Assembly (NCBI GenBank): GCA_023459095.1
Contig: JAEWVQ010000207.1
Coordinates: 1-41,602, forward strand
Length of the DNA stretch: 41,602 bases
Origin: Pseudomonadota bacterium
GTDB taxonomy: Bacteria > Pseudomonadota > Gammaproteobacteria > Burkholderiales > Rhodocyclaceae
Direction of reading: 5' to 3'
A model generated the notes under the pieces. It worked only from the letters and a program-made list of their open reading frames with translations. It did not search any database and was not told the origin of the DNA. The position numbers were made by a program, and so were the translations under genes. Shown piece after piece: positions 16,558 to 27,266 of this stretch. Every line of letters starts with the position of its first letter. Positions within the stretch are counted from its first letter, which is position 1.

Positions 16558-19155
16558 TCAGACCGTGACCGTGTCGGCCACGCTCTTGAACTCCTCGATC
16601 TGGTCGAAGTTCATATAACGGTAGATGTCGGCGGCCTTCTTGTTCACCACTTCCACCTGCGCCATGTACTCGGCCACGGTCGGGATCTTGCCCATCAGCG
16701 CGCACACCGCAGCCAGCTCGGCGGAACCCAGATAGACGCGGGTGTCGATGCCGAGGCGGTTCGGGAAGTTGCGCGTCGAGGTCGACATCGCCGTGCTGCC
16801 CTTGCGGATCTGCGCCTGGTTGCCCATGCACAGCGAGCAGCCCGGCATCTCCATGCGGGCGCCGGACTTGCCGAGCACGCCGTAGTAGCCTTCCTCGTTG
16901 AGGATCATCGCGTCCATCTTGGTGGGCGGGGCGATCCACAGGCGGGTCGGGATGTCGGACTTGCCGTCCAGCACCTTGCCCGCGGCGCGGAAGTGGCCGA
17001 TGTTGGTCATGCACGAGCCGATGAAGACTTCGTCGATCGTGTCGCCGGCGACTTCGGACAGCAGCTTGACGTCGTCCGGGTCGTTCGGGCAGGCGACGAT
17101 CGGCTCCTTGATGTCGGCCAGATCGATCTCGATCACGGCAGCGTATTCAGCGTCGGCGTCGCCCTTGAGCAGTTCGCCGTTGGCGATCCACGCTTCCATG
17201 GCCTTGATGCGGCGGCCCAGGGTGCGCTTGTCTTCGTAGCCGTTGGCGATCATCCACTTCATCAGCGTGATGTTCGAGTTCATGTACTCGACGATCGGCG
17301 CCTTGTTGAGGTGCACCGTGCACCCGGCGGCGGAGCGCTCGGCCGAGGCGTCGGTGAGTTCGAAGGCCTGTTCGACCTTCAGATCGGGCAGGCCTTCGAT
17401 TTCGAGGATGCGGCCGGAGAAGATGTTCTTCTTGCCCTTCTTCTCGACGGTCAGCAGGCCGGCCTTGATCGCGTACAGCGGAATCGCATTGACCAGGTCA
17501 CGCAGGGTCACGCCCGGCTGCATCGTGCCCTTGAAGCGCACCAGCACCGATTCCGGCATGTCGAGCGGCATCACGCCGGTGGCGGCGGCAAACGCCACCA
17601 GACCGGAGCCGGCCGGGAAGGAAATGCCGATCGGGAAGCGGGTGTGGCTGTCGCCGCCGGTGCCGACGGTATCCGGCAGCAGCAGGCGGTTGAGCCAGGA
17701 GTGGATCACGCCGTCGCCCGGACGCAGCGCCACGCCGCCGCGGGTGCTGATGAAGCTCGGCAGCTCGCGGTGCATGCGCACGTCGACCAGCTTCGGGTAG
17801 GCCGCGGTGTGGCAGAAGGACTGCATCACCAGGTCGGCGGAGAAGCCGAGGCAGGCGAGGTCCTTGAGCTCGTCACGGGTCATCGGGCCGGTGGTGTCCT
17901 GCGAGCCGACGGTGGTCATCTTGGGCTCGCAGTAGGTCCCCGGGCGGATGCCCTGACCTTCCGGCAGACCGCAAGCGCGGCCGACCATCTTCTGCGCCAG
18001 CGAGAAGCCCTTGCCGGTATCGGCCGGGTTCTGCGGCAGACGGAACAGCGTGGAGGGCGGCAGGCCCAGCGCCTCGCGCGCCTTGGCGGTGAGGCCGCGG
18101 CCAATGATCAGCGGAATGCGGCCGCCGGCGCGCACTTCGTCGAGGATCACCAGGGTCTTGAGCTGCGATTCGGCGATCACGGCGCCGTTCTTGAGCGCGG
18201 TGACTTTGCCGGTGGCCTGGTCGACCTTGAGCTCGATCTCGTCGCCCATGTCCATCTGGCCGGCGTCGATCTCGATCGGCAGCGCGCCGGCGTCTTCCAT
18301 GGTGTTGAAGAAGATCGGGGCGATCTTGGAGCCCAGGCACACGCCGCCGAAGCGCCTGTTCGGCACGAAGGGGATGTCTTCGCCGGTGAACCACAGCACC
18401 GAGTTGGTGGCGGTCTTGCGCGAGGAGCCGGTGCCGACCACGTCGCCGACGTAGGCCACCAGGTTGCCCTTGGCCTTGAGGTCTTCGAGGAACTTGACCG
18501 GCCCACGCACGCCCGGCTCTTCCGGGGTGATGCCCGGACGCGGGTTCTTCAGCATGGCCAGCGCGTGCAGCGGGATGTCGGGGCGCGACCAGGCGTCCGG
18601 CGCGGGCGACAGGTCGTCGGTGTTGGTCTCGCCGGTGACCTTGAACACGGTGAGTTTCTGCGAGGCCGGCACTTCCGGACGGCTGGTGAACCATTCGGCG
18701 TCGGCCCACGACTGCATCACCGCCTTGGCGTTGGCGTTGCCCTGCTGCGCCAGTTCCTTGACATCGTGGAAGTAGTCGAACATCAGCAGGGTCTTCTTCA
18801 GGCCCTCGGCGGCCACGCCGCCCACTTCCGCATCGCCCAGCAGATCGATCAGCGGCTTGATGTTGAAGCCGCCCAGCATGGTGCCGAGCAGTTCGGCAGC
18901 CTTCGCGCGCGAAACCAGGCCACAGGCTTCCTCGCCCTTGGCGACCTTGGCCAGGAACTCGGCCTTGACCTTGGCGGCATCATCCACACCGGCCGGCACG
19001 CGGTGCGTGAGCAGGTCGACGAGGAAGGCGTCCTCGCCGGCGGGCGGGTTCTTCAGCAGGGCGACGAGTTCGACGGTTTGCTGCTTGTTCAGCGGCAGCG
19101 GCGGGATACCGAGGGCGGCACGCTCGGCGACATGGGCACGGTAGGCTTCAAGCAC
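16558..19155 (-). CDS. acnB: Aconitate hydratase B / 2-methylisocitrate dehydratase AcnB
   Basis: AcnB interconverts citrate and isocitrate in the TCA cycle and usually also acts on 2-methylisocitrate. The product has 865 aa, the same length as the E. coli enzyme, with the HEAT-like N-terminal domain, the swivel domain (GDVVGTGSSRK), and the catalytic core. The [4Fe-4S] ligands are Cys715 (GSCMTNIGH), Cys773 and Cys776 (CSLCMGN). The start is GTG at 19155, giving the conserved MLEAYRAHVAERAA, with AAGGAAT upstream. It diverges from acnA. Apo-AcnB binds RNA in other species; nothing here tests that. Confidence 0.97.
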   Translation of the reverse strand: MLEAYRAHVAERAALGIPPLPLNKQQTVELVALLKNPPAGEDAFLVDLLTHRVPAGVDDAAKVKAEFLAKVAKGEEACGLVSRAKAAELLGTMLGGFNIKPLIDLLGDAEVGGVAAEGLKKTLLMFDYFHDVKELAQQGNANAKAVMQSWADAEWFTSRPEVPASQKLTVFKVTGETNTDDLSPAPDAWSRPDIPLHALAMLKNPRPGITPEEPGVRGPVKFLEDLKAKGNLVAYVGDVVGTGSSRKTATNSVLWFTGEDIPFVPNRRFGGVCLGSKIAPIFFNTMEDAGALPIEIDAGQMDMGDEIELKVDQATGKVTALKNGAVIAESQLKTLVILDEVRAGGRIPLIIGRGLTAKAREALGLPPSTLFRLPQNPADTGKGFSLAQKMVGRACGLPEGQGIRPGTYCEPKMTTVGSQDTTGPMTRDELKDLACLGFSADLVMQSFCHTAAYPKLVDVRMHRELPSFISTRGGVALRPGDGVIHSWLNRLLLPDTVGTGGDSHTRFPIGISFPAGSGLVAFAAATGVMPLDMPESVLVRFKGTMQPGVTLRDLVNAIPLYAIKAGLLTVEKKGKKNIFSGRILEIEGLPDLKVEQAFELTDASAERSAAGCTVHLNKAPIVEYMNSNITLMKWMIANGYEDKRTLGRRIKAMEAWIANGELLKGDADAEYAAVIEIDLADIKEPIVACPNDPDDVKLLSEVAGDTIDEVFIGSCMTNIGHFRAAGKVLDGKSDIPTRLWIAPPTKMDAMILNEEGYYGVLGKSGARMEMPGCSLCMGNQAQIRKGSTAMSTSTRNFPNRLGIDTRVYLGSAELAAVCALMGKIPTVAEYMAQVEVVNKKAADIYRYMNFDQIEEFKSVADTVTV

Positions 19156-19233
19156 GGCGGATTCCTTCCAGTTTCGTGGCAGTGGCAGGGGCTCCGGGCG
19201 GGGTTCGCCCGCGCGGATCGGAACGAATTATAT

Positions 19234-19247
19234 GTCTTTTATAAGAC
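19234..19247. promoter_or_regulatory. Candidate operator GTCTT-N4-AAGAC
   Basis: Two perfect 5-bp half-sites separated by TTAT lie immediately upstream of the acnB -10 box, in an A/T-rich island that contrasts with the GC-rich surroundings. The geometry suits a dimeric regulator, for instance of the GntR type, but the regulator is not identified and none is encoded next door. Confidence 0.4.
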
Positions 19248-19353
19248 TGAGGGTGCAGCGCAGCACAAAACCACCCGGCACGCGTCACACAGGGCCGCGA
19301 TTCTACTCCGGGCTTCAGGTGGACAACAGCGTACGGGCGGCTAACCTGCCTAG

Positions 19354-19388
19354 GGCAAGGGCGCCGCAAGGCGCACCTCACCCTTGCC
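19354..19388 (+). other. Nested hairpin upstream of acnA
   Basis: Outer arms GGCAAGGG (19354-19361) and CCCTTGCC (19381-19388) are perfectly complementary, and inside them GCGCC-GCAA-GGCGC (19361-19374) forms a GNRA-capped stem. It lies 92 bp before the acnA start, probably in its leader or its promoter. There is no T-tract, so it is not a simple terminator. Confidence 0.45.
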
Positions 19389-19479
19389 GGCCAGCCCCGG
19401 CGCGCGGGGAACATCCACCGCCGCGCGCACTCCCACAGGTTCCGCCGCAGCGCGCAACGCCCACGCCAAGGAGTCCGCC

Positions 19480-22227
<2,748 letters not shown>

Positions 22228-22453
22228 CCCCCGCCCCGCCGCGGTCCTGCGGCCGCGCCCCGGACGCACGCCCGAAGCGCGGCCGGGTTAGACTCGCGCC
22301 CCGGTCCCCGGCAAGCCGTCACGCCAAGCCACACGCCTGCGCGCCGGCTGCGGGTTGGGGCGCGGGAGCCGCCGACCCGCCCTCCGCCAGCGCCCGCCGA
22401 CCGCTTTTCACCTTTTTTCCAGACCTCTTCTTTCAGATCTATTCCCGCCGCCG
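22228..22453. other. Intergenic region between acnA and the YchJ-like gene
   Basis: The first half is very GC-rich with no clear terminator. A weak -10-like TAGACT lies at 22289-22294. The last 50 bp before the YchJ start are pyrimidine-rich (CTTTTCACCTTTTTTCC) and contain no Shine-Dalgarno, as in leaders that depend on ribosomal protein S1. Confidence 0.4.
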
Positions 22454-22849
22454 ATGAAAACCACCGCCTGTCCCTGCGGCACCGGTCGTCCGCTCGCCGC
22501 CTGCTGCGGCCCCGCCCTGGCGGGCAGCGCGCCGCCCGCCACCGCCGAGGCGCTGATGCGCTCGCGCTACACCGCGTTCGCACTGGGCGACGCCAGCTAT
22601 CTGCTCGCCACCTGGCACGCCGACACCCGGCCAGCCACCCTGGACCTCGACGAAACCCCGCGCCCACAGTGGATCGGCCTGCAGATCAAGGCCCACCGGC
22701 CAGTGCTCGACGGCGATGCCGACCGCGCCGAGGTCGAGTTCGTCGCCCGCTACCGCCTCGGCGGCCGCGCCCACCGCCTGCACGAAACCAGCCGCTTCGT
22801 GCGCGAGCACGGGCGCTGGTTCTACGTGGACGGCGACCTCCACGACTAG
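22454..22849 (+). CDS. YchJ-family SEC-C/zinc-motif protein (UPF0225)
   Basis: A 131-aa cytosolic protein whose N-terminus has the SEC-C-like cysteine motif (Cys6, Cys8, Cys17, Cys18 in ACPCGTG and ACCG) followed by the YchJ core: AEALMRSRYTAFALGD, WIGLQI, and the NTF2-like end with EVEFVARYR and RFVREHGRWFYVDGD. The family has no assigned biochemical role; the motif probably binds zinc. The ATG at 22454 gives the typical start but has no visible ribosome site. Confidence 0.88.
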   Translation: MKTTACPCGTGRPLAACCGPALAGSAPPATAEALMRSRYTAFALGDASYLLATWHADTRPATLDLDETPRPQWIGLQIKAHRPVLDGDADRAEVEFVARYRLGGRAHRLHETSRFVREHGRWFYVDGDLHD

Positions 22850-22889
22850 CAAGCCGCCCGCGCTCGCGCGTCCGCTCCCCGCCTGTGCC

Positions 22890-22895
22890 TATAAT
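22890..22895 (+). promoter_or_regulatory. Candidate -10 box before the membrane protein/channel pair
   Basis: A perfect TATAAT lies 48 bp before the start of the small membrane protein, in the 94-bp gap after the YchJ-like gene. The -35 region is GC-rich and not convincing. Confidence 0.45.
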
Positions 22896-22943
22896 CGTCC
22901 GCCCCGCATCCCGCCCCGCTCCGACAACAACAATGAGACCGGC

Positions 22944-23327
22944 ATGAACCTCGAGAAAGTCATCTTCGGCTTCTTCATCCTGCTCGCCGCCACGCTCAAC
23001 TTTGGCTTCTTCGTCGGCGACATCGACGACCCCGCGCACCACGACATTTACGAACTGTTCGCCGCCATCGTCGTCAGCCTGATCGCGACCATGCTCAAGT
23101 TCGGCGATCGCACGCAGATCGGCGCCATCCACCTCGCCACCAGCCTGGTCGCCGACCTGCAGCTGATCGCCGCGGCCATGGTCTGGGGCTATGCCGCCCA
23201 CGTCGCCGCGGTCGGCATGAACGCCGAAATGACCGCGCGCGTGGTGTCGCTGTCGGGCGGTGCGCTGTTCGCCAACATCGTCTCGGTGATCATCCTGATC
23301 GCCGAAACGATCATGCAGCGGCGCTGA
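22944..23327 (+). CDS. Small integral membrane protein (DUF6394-like)
   Basis: A 127-aa protein with about four hydrophobic segments, including VIFGFFILLAATLNFGFF, IYELFAAIVVSLIATML, LQLIAAAMVWGYAAHV and FANIVSVIILIAETIM. I believe it belongs to DUF6394, from memory and unverified; function is unknown. It lies 11 bp upstream of a gene for a two-RCK potassium channel, so the two are almost certainly cotranscribed, which suggests a channel accessory or partner role (inference). The conserved-looking acidic stretch GDIDDPAHHDIYE falls between the first two segments. Confidence 0.7.
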   Translation: MNLEKVIFGFFILLAATLNFGFFVGDIDDPAHHDIYELFAAIVVSLIATMLKFGDRTQIGAIHLATSLVADLQLIAAAMVWGYAAHVAAVGMNAEMTARVVSLSGGALFANIVSVIILIAETIMQRR

Positions 23328-23338
23328 GCGCGCGGCCG

Positions 23339-25105
23339 ATGACGCCCCTGCCGCAGCCGCCCGCAAGCTCGTCGGCGACGCGCCACCACAACGTCTTCTT
23401 CCTGATCATGCGGCGGCTGCGCGCACCGCTGATCCTGCTCATCGTGATCATGGCGGTGTCCGTGCTGGGGCTGACCCTCGCCCCCGGCGTCGACGCCGAA
23501 GGCCACCCGGCGCGGCTGAGCTTCTTTCACGCGATCTACTTCATCAGCTACACCGCGACCACGATCGGCTTCGGCGAACTGCCCCACGCCTTCTCCGAGC
23601 AGCAGCGGCTGTGGGTGCTGTTCTGCATCTACATGTCGGTGATCGGCTGGACCTATACCCTGGGCACGCTGTTCGCGCTCCTCGCCGACCGCAGCCTGCA
23701 GCAGGCGATCGCGCTGCAGCGCTTCAAGCGCGCGGTGCACCGGCTGCGCGAACCTTTTTACCTGGTGTGCGGCTACGGCGAGACCGGTCGCCTGATCTGC
23801 CAGGCGCTCGACCGCATGGCCTACCGCGCGGTGGTGGTCGAGCTCGACGAAACCCGGGTGGGCGAGATCGGCCTCCACAGCTACGCCGCCGACATGCCGG
23901 CGCTCGCCGCCGACGCGGGCAACCCGGAAATCCTCAAGGTCGCCGGCCTCACCCACCCGCACTGCATCGGCGTGATGGCGCTCACCAACGACGACAACGC
24001 CAACCTCGCCATCGCCATCGCCGCGCGCCTGCTCGCGCCGCGCGTGCCCGCGCTGTGCCGTGCGGCCACGCGCGAGACCGCGGCCAACATGGCCTCGTTC
24101 GGCACCCGCCACATCATCAATCCGTTCGAGGAGTTCAGCGAAACCCTGGCGCTCGCACTGCAGTCGCCCGCCGCCTGGCAGCTGCTGTCCTGGCTCACCG
24201 GGCTGCCCGGCACCACCCTCGCGCAACACCGCGAGCCGCCGCGCGGCCCCTGGATCGTCTGCGGCCACGGCCGCTTCGGCCGCCTGATGGCCGACGCGAT
24301 GGACGCCCAGGCGCTGCCGGTGACCATCATCGACCGCCAGGCACCCGACGACGGCGCCGGCGGCCGCTTCGTGCAGGGCGACGGCACCGGCGCGGCGACG
24401 CTCAACGAGGCCGGCGTGCGCCGCGCGGTCGGCATCGTCGCCGGCACCGGCAATGACATCGACAACCTGTCGATCGCGGTCACCGCGCGCGGTCTCAACC
24501 CTGCCCTGTTCGTCATCCTGCGCCAGAACCAGTTCGCCAACCGCGCACTGTTCGAGGCTTTCGACTCCGACATCACCGTGGTGCCGAGCGAGATCGTCGC
24601 CCACGAGTGCCTCGCCATTCTCGGCACCCCGCTGCTCGCCCCCTTCCTCGCCGAGATCCGCGAGCGCGACGAGGCCTGGTGCGCCTGGCTGCTCGAACGC
24701 ATGGGCCGCCGCTTCGGCCGCGAGGTGCCCGAGGTGTGGAGCGAGCGCATCAACCTCAGCCGCACCCCCGCGCTCTACCGCCGGCTGATGCGCGGCGAGA
24801 CCATCACCCTCGACATGGTCCTGCGCGCCCACGCCAACCGCTACGAATACCTCGCCTGCGAAGTGCTGTACGTCGATCGCGACGCCGACGACAACCTGGT
24901 GATTCCGCCGGCGAACATGCCGATCCGCCCCGGCGACGAACTGCTGCTGGTCGGCCGCCCGGGCGCGCGCCACGGCCTCGGTCTGAACCTGGCCAACGAG
25001 CACGCGCTCGCCTACGTCCTCACCGGCGAAGACCTGCCCGGCGGCTGGTTCTGGGAACGGCTCGCGCAGCGGCGCACGGCACGCGCACAGGCACGGCGGC
25101 GCTGA
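23339..25105 (+). CDS. Potassium channel with two RCK (TrkA-N/TrkA-C) domains
   Basis: A 588-aa ion-channel protein. A two-helix pore module (helices about 27-50 and 92-118) contains the selectivity filter TIGFG (75-79, in TATTIGFGEL), a variant of TVGYG. Two nucleotide-binding RCK domains follow, with GYGETG (145-150) and GHGRFG (309-314), and a TrkA-C-like end with PGDELLLVGRPG. The layout resembles GsuK/MthK-type channels with both RCK units in one chain, so gating by nucleotide or cation is expected. Potassium selectivity is inferred from the filter. It is coupled to the small membrane protein upstream. Confidence 0.87.
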   Translation: MTPLPQPPASSSATRHHNVFFLIMRRLRAPLILLIVIMAVSVLGLTLAPGVDAEGHPARLSFFHAIYFISYTATTIGFGELPHAFSEQQRLWVLFCIYMSVIGWTYTLGTLFALLADRSLQQAIALQRFKRAVHRLREPFYLVCGYGETGRLICQALDRMAYRAVVVELDETRVGEIGLHSYAADMPALAADAGNPEILKVAGLTHPHCIGVMALTNDDNANLAIAIAARLLAPRVPALCRAATRETAANMASFGTRHIINPFEEFSETLALALQSPAAWQLLSWLTGLPGTTLAQHREPPRGPWIVCGHGRFGRLMADAMDAQALPVTIIDRQAPDDGAGGRFVQGDGTGAATLNEAGVRRAVGIVAGTGNDIDNLSIAVTARGLNPALFVILRQNQFANRALFEAFDSDITVVPSEIVAHECLAILGTPLLAPFLAEIRERDEAWCAWLLERMGRRFGREVPEVWSERINLSRTPALYRRLMRGETITLDMVLRAHANRYEYLACEVLYVDRDADDNLVIPPANMPIRPGDELLLVGRPGARHGLGLNLANEHALAYVLTGEDLPGGWFWERLAQRRTARAQARRR

Positions 25106-25160
25106 CCGCCACGCCTTGCCTGCGCACCGCAACCCCTCTCAACCCACAGGAGAAACCACC

Positions 25161-25763
25161 ATGAAGCTCTACTACAGTCCCGGCGCCTGCTCGCTGTCCC
25201 CGCACATCGTGCTGCGCGAGGCCGGTGTCGACTTCACCCTGGTCCGCGTCGATCTGAAGACCAAACAGACCGAGCACGGCGAAGACTTCGCCGCGATCAA
25301 CCCCAAGGGCTACGTGCCGGCGCTGCTGCTCGACAGCGGCGAGCTCATCACCGAAGGTCCGGCCATCGTCCAGTTCATCGCCGACCGTCACCCCGAGGCC
25401 GGCCTCGCCCCGACCCCCGGCACCGTCGAGCGTGCGCAACTGCAGGGCTGGCTCAACTTCATCGCCACCGAGGTGCACAAGAACTTCTCGCCGCTGTTCC
25501 GTCAGGTCGCCCCGGCCTGGCAGGAAGCGGCACGCGCCGCGATCGAGCGCCAGTTCGGCTATCTGTCCCGCCATCTGGCCACCCAGCCCTACCTCACTGG
25601 CCGCTTCAGCGTCGCCGACGCCTATCTGTTCACCGTGCTCGGCTGGCCCGCCTTCCTCGGCTTCGACCTCTCGCCCTGGCCCGAACTCCAGGCCTATGTC
25701 GGCCGCATCGCCGACCGCCCCCGGGTGCAGGAAGCCCTGCGCGCCGAAGGCCTCGCCGGCTGA
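25161..25763 (+). CDS. gstA: Glutathione S-transferase, beta class
   Basis: A 200-aa cytosolic GST that closely follows E. coli GstA along its length. The thioredoxin-like N-terminal domain has Cys10 (PGACSLSPH), the hallmark catalytic cysteine of the beta class, with NPKGYVPAL and the TEGPAIVQFIAD glutathione-binding segment. The helical domain contains FSVADAYLFTVL. The ATG at 25161 has AGGAGA upstream. It is 55 bp after the channel gene and followed by a terminator, so it could be the last gene of that unit or have its own promoter. Confidence 0.93.
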   Translation: MKLYYSPGACSLSPHIVLREAGVDFTLVRVDLKTKQTEHGEDFAAINPKGYVPALLLDSGELITEGPAIVQFIADRHPEAGLAPTPGTVERAQLQGWLNFIATEVHKNFSPLFRQVAPAWQEAARAAIERQFGYLSRHLATQPYLTGRFSVADAYLFTVLGWPAFLGFDLSPWPELQAYVGRIADRPRVQEALRAEGLAG

Positions 25764-25770
25764 AGGCCTT

Positions 25771-25793
25771 GCGCCCCGCCGACGGCGGGGCGC
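25771..25793 (+). terminator. Hairpin terminator after gstA
   Basis: GCGCCCCGCC (25771-25780) and GGCGGGGCGC (25784-25793) form a perfect 10-bp stem with a GAC loop, 7 bp past the gstA stop. The T-tract is weak (GGATTTGTT from 25800), so efficiency is uncertain. Confidence 0.6.
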
Positions 25794-25868
25794 GGTGACG
25801 GATTTGTTCAAGACGGCGGCCGCGCCCGCCGCCTACGCTTGAAGCCCTGTCAACGCTCGGAGCCCGAC

Positions 25869-26255
25869 ATGAAGCTCGGCTACACCATCCTCTACGTGGC
25901 GGACGTACCGCGCACGCTCGCCTTCTACGAAGCGGCCTTCGGCCTGCCGCGCCGTTTCCTGCACGAGAGCGGGGACTTCGGCGAGCTCGACACCGGCGCC
26001 ACCGCGCTGGCCTTTTCCTCGCGCCGGCTGATGCGCGAACTGGGCAAGAATCCTGCGCCGCCCGATCCGCACGCACCCTGCGGCGAGATCGCGTTCACCA
26101 CCGCTGACGTCGCCGCCGCGGTCGATCGCGCAGTCGCCGCCGGCGCCGAACTGCGCCAAGCCCCGGAGCGCATGCCCTGGGGCCAGACCGTGGCCTATGT
26201 GTCGGACCCGGACGGGTTCCTGATCGAGTTGTGCACGCCGATGGCTCAGCCGTAG
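25869..26255 (+). CDS. VOC (glyoxalase/bleomycin-resistance fold) family protein
   Basis: A 128-aa single-chain VOC protein with the paired beta-alpha-beta-beta-beta modules: LGYTILYVADVPRTLAFYEAAFG at the N-terminus and CGEIAFTTADVAAAVDRAV in the second half, ending with YVSDPDGFLIELCTP, whose Glu is the usual metal ligand. The superfamily covers lyases, dioxygenases and resistance proteins, so no reaction is assigned. The ATG at 25869 has GGAG upstream. Its 3' end overlaps the convergent AraC-type gene by 10 bp. Confidence 0.85.
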   Translation: MKLGYTILYVADVPRTLAFYEAAFGLPRRFLHESGDFGELDTGATALAFSSRRLMRELGKNPAPPDPHAPCGEIAFTTADVAAAVDRAVAAGAELRQAPERMPWGQTVAYVSDPDGFLIELCTPMAQP

Positions 26256-26911
26256 CCGGGTTCGCGCAGCAGCGCGCACAACGCGGGATCGGCGCGCAGT
26301 TGCTGCGGGGTGCGTCCAAACCACTGGCGCAACGCGCGGCTCATGTGAGCCTGATCGGCATAGCCCTGGTCGGCGGCGATGCCGGCAAGTGGCCACCCCG
26401 CGCCCAGCGCCACCGCCGCGCGCCGGGCGCGCGCGAGCCCTCTCCAGTACGCCGGGCTGCGTCCGGTGCGCTGCTTCAGCAAACGTTCCAGGCTGCGTTC
26501 CGACACTCCGAGCCGGCGGCAGATGGCGGCGATTGGCCCGCCTTCCGCCAGCGCCGACAAGGCCTCGGCGAGGCGGGCATCGGGACGGATGTGTTGTTCG
26601 AGCAGGGCGCCCAGATCGAGGGGATCGTCGGCCTCCAGCCGGCTGGCGGCAGCACACAGGGCGGCTTCGTCCACCCGCGTCGCCGGATCGAGACGCAGGC
26701 CGGCGAAGCGCTGCCCCGCGTGCACCGGCAGTTCCACCGCGGCGTCGAACAGCGCGGTCACCATCCACTCGGGCCGCCGGCCCGGCGCATGCACGACGAT
26801 GAGATCGCGGCAGCCGTCCGGCAGCACGGTGACCGCCGTCGCGTGGTTGCAGGCAAGCTGCCAGTGGCCGAGGGCGAAGGCCGGCAGCGGCGCGGCGAGC
26901 GTACGGTTCAT
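26246..26911 (-). CDS. AraC-family transcriptional regulator
   Basis: A 221-aa regulator. The C-terminal double helix-turn-helix (about 125-210) is recognisable: IAAICRRLGVSERSLERLLKQ, then LAGIAADQGYADQAHMSRALRQWFG with the following TPQQLR. The N-terminal half (VLPDGCRDLIVVH) resembles the sensor domain often annotated DUF6597 in short AraC regulators; that name is from memory. The target is not known. It is convergent with, and overlaps, the VOC gene; the downstream order S4 gene then AraC gene on the minus strand leaves a 33-bp gap. Confidence 0.87.
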   Translation of the reverse strand: MNRTLAAPLPAFALGHWQLACNHATAVTVLPDGCRDLIVVHAPGRRPEWMVTALFDAAVELPVHAGQRFAGLRLDPATRVDEAALCAAASRLEADDPLDLGALLEQHIRPDARLAEALSALAEGGPIAAICRRLGVSERSLERLLKQRTGRSPAYWRGLARARRAAVALGAGWPLAGIAADQGYADQAHMSRALRQWFGRTPQQLRADPALCALLREPGYG

Positions 26912-26944
26912 GAGATCAAGCGATAGTGCGGAGCGCGCGCCGCC

Positions 26945-27178
26945 TCAACCGCCGGGCTGCGCGTCTTCGGCGACGAGGACGATCTCCTGGCCGGCGAAGC
27001 GCACGCGCTGTCCGGCGCGCAGTTTGGCGCGCTTGCGGGTCTCCGGGCGGCCATCGACCCGCACCATGGCGTTGTCGACCGCGGCATGGGCCTCGCCGCC
27101 GGAACTGACCAGATTGGCCGCCTTCAGCAGTTGATCGAGCTGGATGTAGTCGCCGCGTACGGCAAAGGTGATCGTCAT
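26945..27178 (-). CDS. Small S4-domain RNA-binding protein (YbcJ-like)
   Basis: A 77-aa protein that is essentially one S4 RNA-binding domain: YIQLDQLLKAANLVSSGGEA, then VRVDGRPETRKRAKLRAGQ and VRFAGQEIVLVAE. Small free-standing S4 proteins (YbcJ, YaaA types) probably bind structured RNA or ribosomes. The ATG at 27178 has GGAG about 8 bp upstream, better than a start codon four residues further upstream at 27190. Confidence 0.87.
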   Translation of the reverse strand: MTITFAVRGDYIQLDQLLKAANLVSSGGEAHAAVDNAMVRVDGRPETRKRAKLRAGQRVRFAGQEIVLVAEDAQPGG

Positions 27179-27233
27179 GGCCTGCTCCACATTGCGTGCG
27201 CCGGAGCCGCGCGCCGTCGGCGACCCTCATGTC

Positions 27234-27248
27234 ACAATGGCGCATTGT
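27234..27248. promoter_or_regulatory. Inverted repeat ACAATG-GCG-CATTGT before the phosphorylase gene
   Basis: A perfect 6-bp inverted repeat with a 3-bp centre lies 19 bp before the ATG at 27267. The left half (CACAAT) could itself be a -10 box on the plus strand, so the repeat may combine promoter and operator. It is in the 88-bp divergent gap with the S4 gene. Confidence 0.4.
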
Positions 27249-27266
27249 CGCCCAGCCGCCGAGCCG

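Larger units (their letters stand above)
19156..19479. other. Divergent acnB/acnA control region (324 bp)
   Basis: This region must hold both aconitase promoters. On the minus strand a perfect TATAAT (19232-19227) lies about 70 bp before the acnB start; its -35 is poor. Next to it, GTCTT (19234-19238) and AAGAC (19243-19247) form an inverted repeat where a repressor could sit over the spacer of the acnB promoter. Nearer acnA is a strong nested hairpin (19354-19388). No confident acnA promoter was found. Confidence 0.55.
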
